The position numbers and the translations under genes are program-made. DNA of 64,000 bases, taken from the NCBI RefSeq assembly GCF_020497125.1, contig NC_059072.1:72981697-73045696 (forward strand). Direction: 5' to 3'. Source of the stretch: Mauremys mutica (lineage: Eukaryota; Chordata; Testudines; Geoemydidae). Numbering within the stretch: the stretch's first letter is position 1; each line of letters starts with the position of its first letter. Below the pieces are notes generated by a model that was not told the DNA's origin, did not search any database, and saw nothing but the letters and a program-made list of their open reading frames with translations. This document shows, one piece after another, positions 62,406 through 64,000 of the stretch.

Positions 62406-64000
62406 CCTGCAACCAACAATGCAAACAACATGTAAACAAAAAGTAAGACAACTGTGGTTTAAATAATCCAGAGCCTGTAAATCCATGCTAACAGACCACA
62501 GGGAAGAAACCTGAATTTATTCGTTGAGCATATTAGCCTACAGAAGCATTCTTACTCGACCTATGAAAGTCCTCTTCCTAAGTATCATGATCCTGGGCAC
62601 GAGTGAATTCTTGTTTCATGCTAGTCTTGAGAGTGTTGGCAAAGCTCTAAGTCTAACCGCCATAGTAACAGAGCAGGACAACCTGGCACCTGAATCAGAA
62701 TTATGCAGCACAACTGCTTTGCTGTGGAAGCCACAGGAAGATTTTGTGACAAGGACTGCAACAATCTACTTTTGTCTGATTAGATTCCTAAATTTGTTTA
62801 CTTTTTTGCTCATGAGTGGCAACCTAAATAACAATAATTGACAGTGGTTGTTATTTCCTCCTACCACATTTTGAACGTGGGCTATAGGAACTTTGATGAA
62901 AAATCAAATAGCAGTGAAGAAGCATAACCTGAGGTCAGAGCTTTGAGAATTGGTGCGTGCTTTAGCTCATAGCAGTCTGGTAGTGAATCAGCCAAGACAG
63001 TTTGAAACCTCTAAGAAGAGCCCCTGTCTCCAAAACTTTTGCAGCACCTATAAAAGACAAAGCTGATGCCTTGCCCAGTTCAGTTCAGTGTGAGACAAAT
63101 CCCACCCACAATAGGTTGAGAGCAGCAGGCACGGGCATGTAGAAAACTCTGGGGGTGGGGAGGGGTAGAGGGGGCTGCATATCATACTGCTCTCACTCTC
63201 ACCCCAACAAAAGAAGGTGGGAGAGTTGGCAGGTAGGGTTGTTAATGAAAGTGTTTCATTGCTATTTTTTAAGATTATATCATGGCTATGTTATTATTTT
63301 TAGTCGGAGAACCACAAAGCGAGAGGTAGTAAGGTGATTTATATTCTTCTGCGGATAATTAAAGGAGAGTTTCAGTATTGCCAATGCCATGTGTTCAAAA
63401 ACCTTGAGATTTTTTAAAAATAATAAATGTTGGGTGCTTTCCTGGTTCTGAGCCTTTAGGGTTCAGGTTTTCAAGCTTTTCCTTACAATTAGGGTGGCTA
63501 CAAAAATACTTTTTGTTTTAAGTGAAAGCTGAGATTTTAGATGATAACATGCCTCCAAGAGTTGAGGCTTTCAGAAATACATAGCATATTTCAATACTTG
63601 TGATAAAATTACACAAAAGTTGGCAGCACTACAGTATTCCCAAAGGAAGATTTTTACACAGTTGATTTTATAGTCTCACTTCTGTAATGATACAGATCTT
63701 ATGGCAGCCAGTTGTTAGCAAAGCTGGACTTATTAAATCTATAGCCATTAAAGGGCTTGATGCATTAAAATGAAGTGTGTATTTTGATCCACTTTGAAAG
63801 AATGAGTATAGCACCCTTTCAGAACTCAAACAAGAGTGCGGAGGCAGCCTGAAAGCCAATATGATACCCAGGAACTAGTGGCAAATGAGAATGTTTAAAA
63901 ATAACTGCTTTACTTGTAAAACAAGCTTATCAGCATCACGCTGTTTGGCATAATTCAAGTTTAAGCATTACTCTTCATCTGTGACTTTTTATCTTCTGAT

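Overview
The window is vertebrate nuclear DNA, almost certainly from a reptile and most probably a turtle. Evidence: one exon of synaptotagmin-1 (SYT1) on the + strand (28301-28418), GT-AG splice sites, AT-rich intron sequence, and a repeat load of CR1 LINEs, ancient L3-like LINEs, Penelope-like remnants and hAT-type MITEs typical of chelonian genomes. The organism call rests on remembered repeat families and is inference; the SYT1 call is read directly from the translation.

Layout. 1-2120 is the 5' part of a CR1 LINE on the - strand, with an intact ORF1 (zinc-finger-like module, coiled coil, SGNH esterase) and an uninterrupted start of ORF2 (AP-endonuclease domain) running off the left edge. 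2.1-28.3 kb is the SYT1 intron 5' of the exon. It holds L3-like and CR1 fragments, an 8-bp-TSD hAT element inside a candidate pseudogene (15.0-16.2 kb), a 120-bp MITE (19.8 kb), and a nested block (21.85-24.35 kb) in which a Jockey-like LINE was hit by a MITE and by a solo LTR. 28.42-64 kb is the next intron. It holds more CR1 pieces (the longest at 45.6-47.05 kb), two GC-rich hAT-type MITEs with 8-bp TSDs, several palindromic MITEs, a MIR, and three loci with Penelope-like signatures, two of which keep a hammerhead-ribozyme-like core.

Apart from SYT1 there is no host protein-coding gene I can support. Nearly all other open frames are transposon remnants or chance frames in GC-rich or low-complexity DNA. 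The items most worth a second look are the Penelope/hammerhead loci (41.2, 48.0 and 62.3 kb), the nested transposon block, the hAT-split pseudogene, and the CR1 ORF1/ORF2 junction, where one TAG separates two ORFs in the same frame. No CRISPR, operon or other bacterial system is present.
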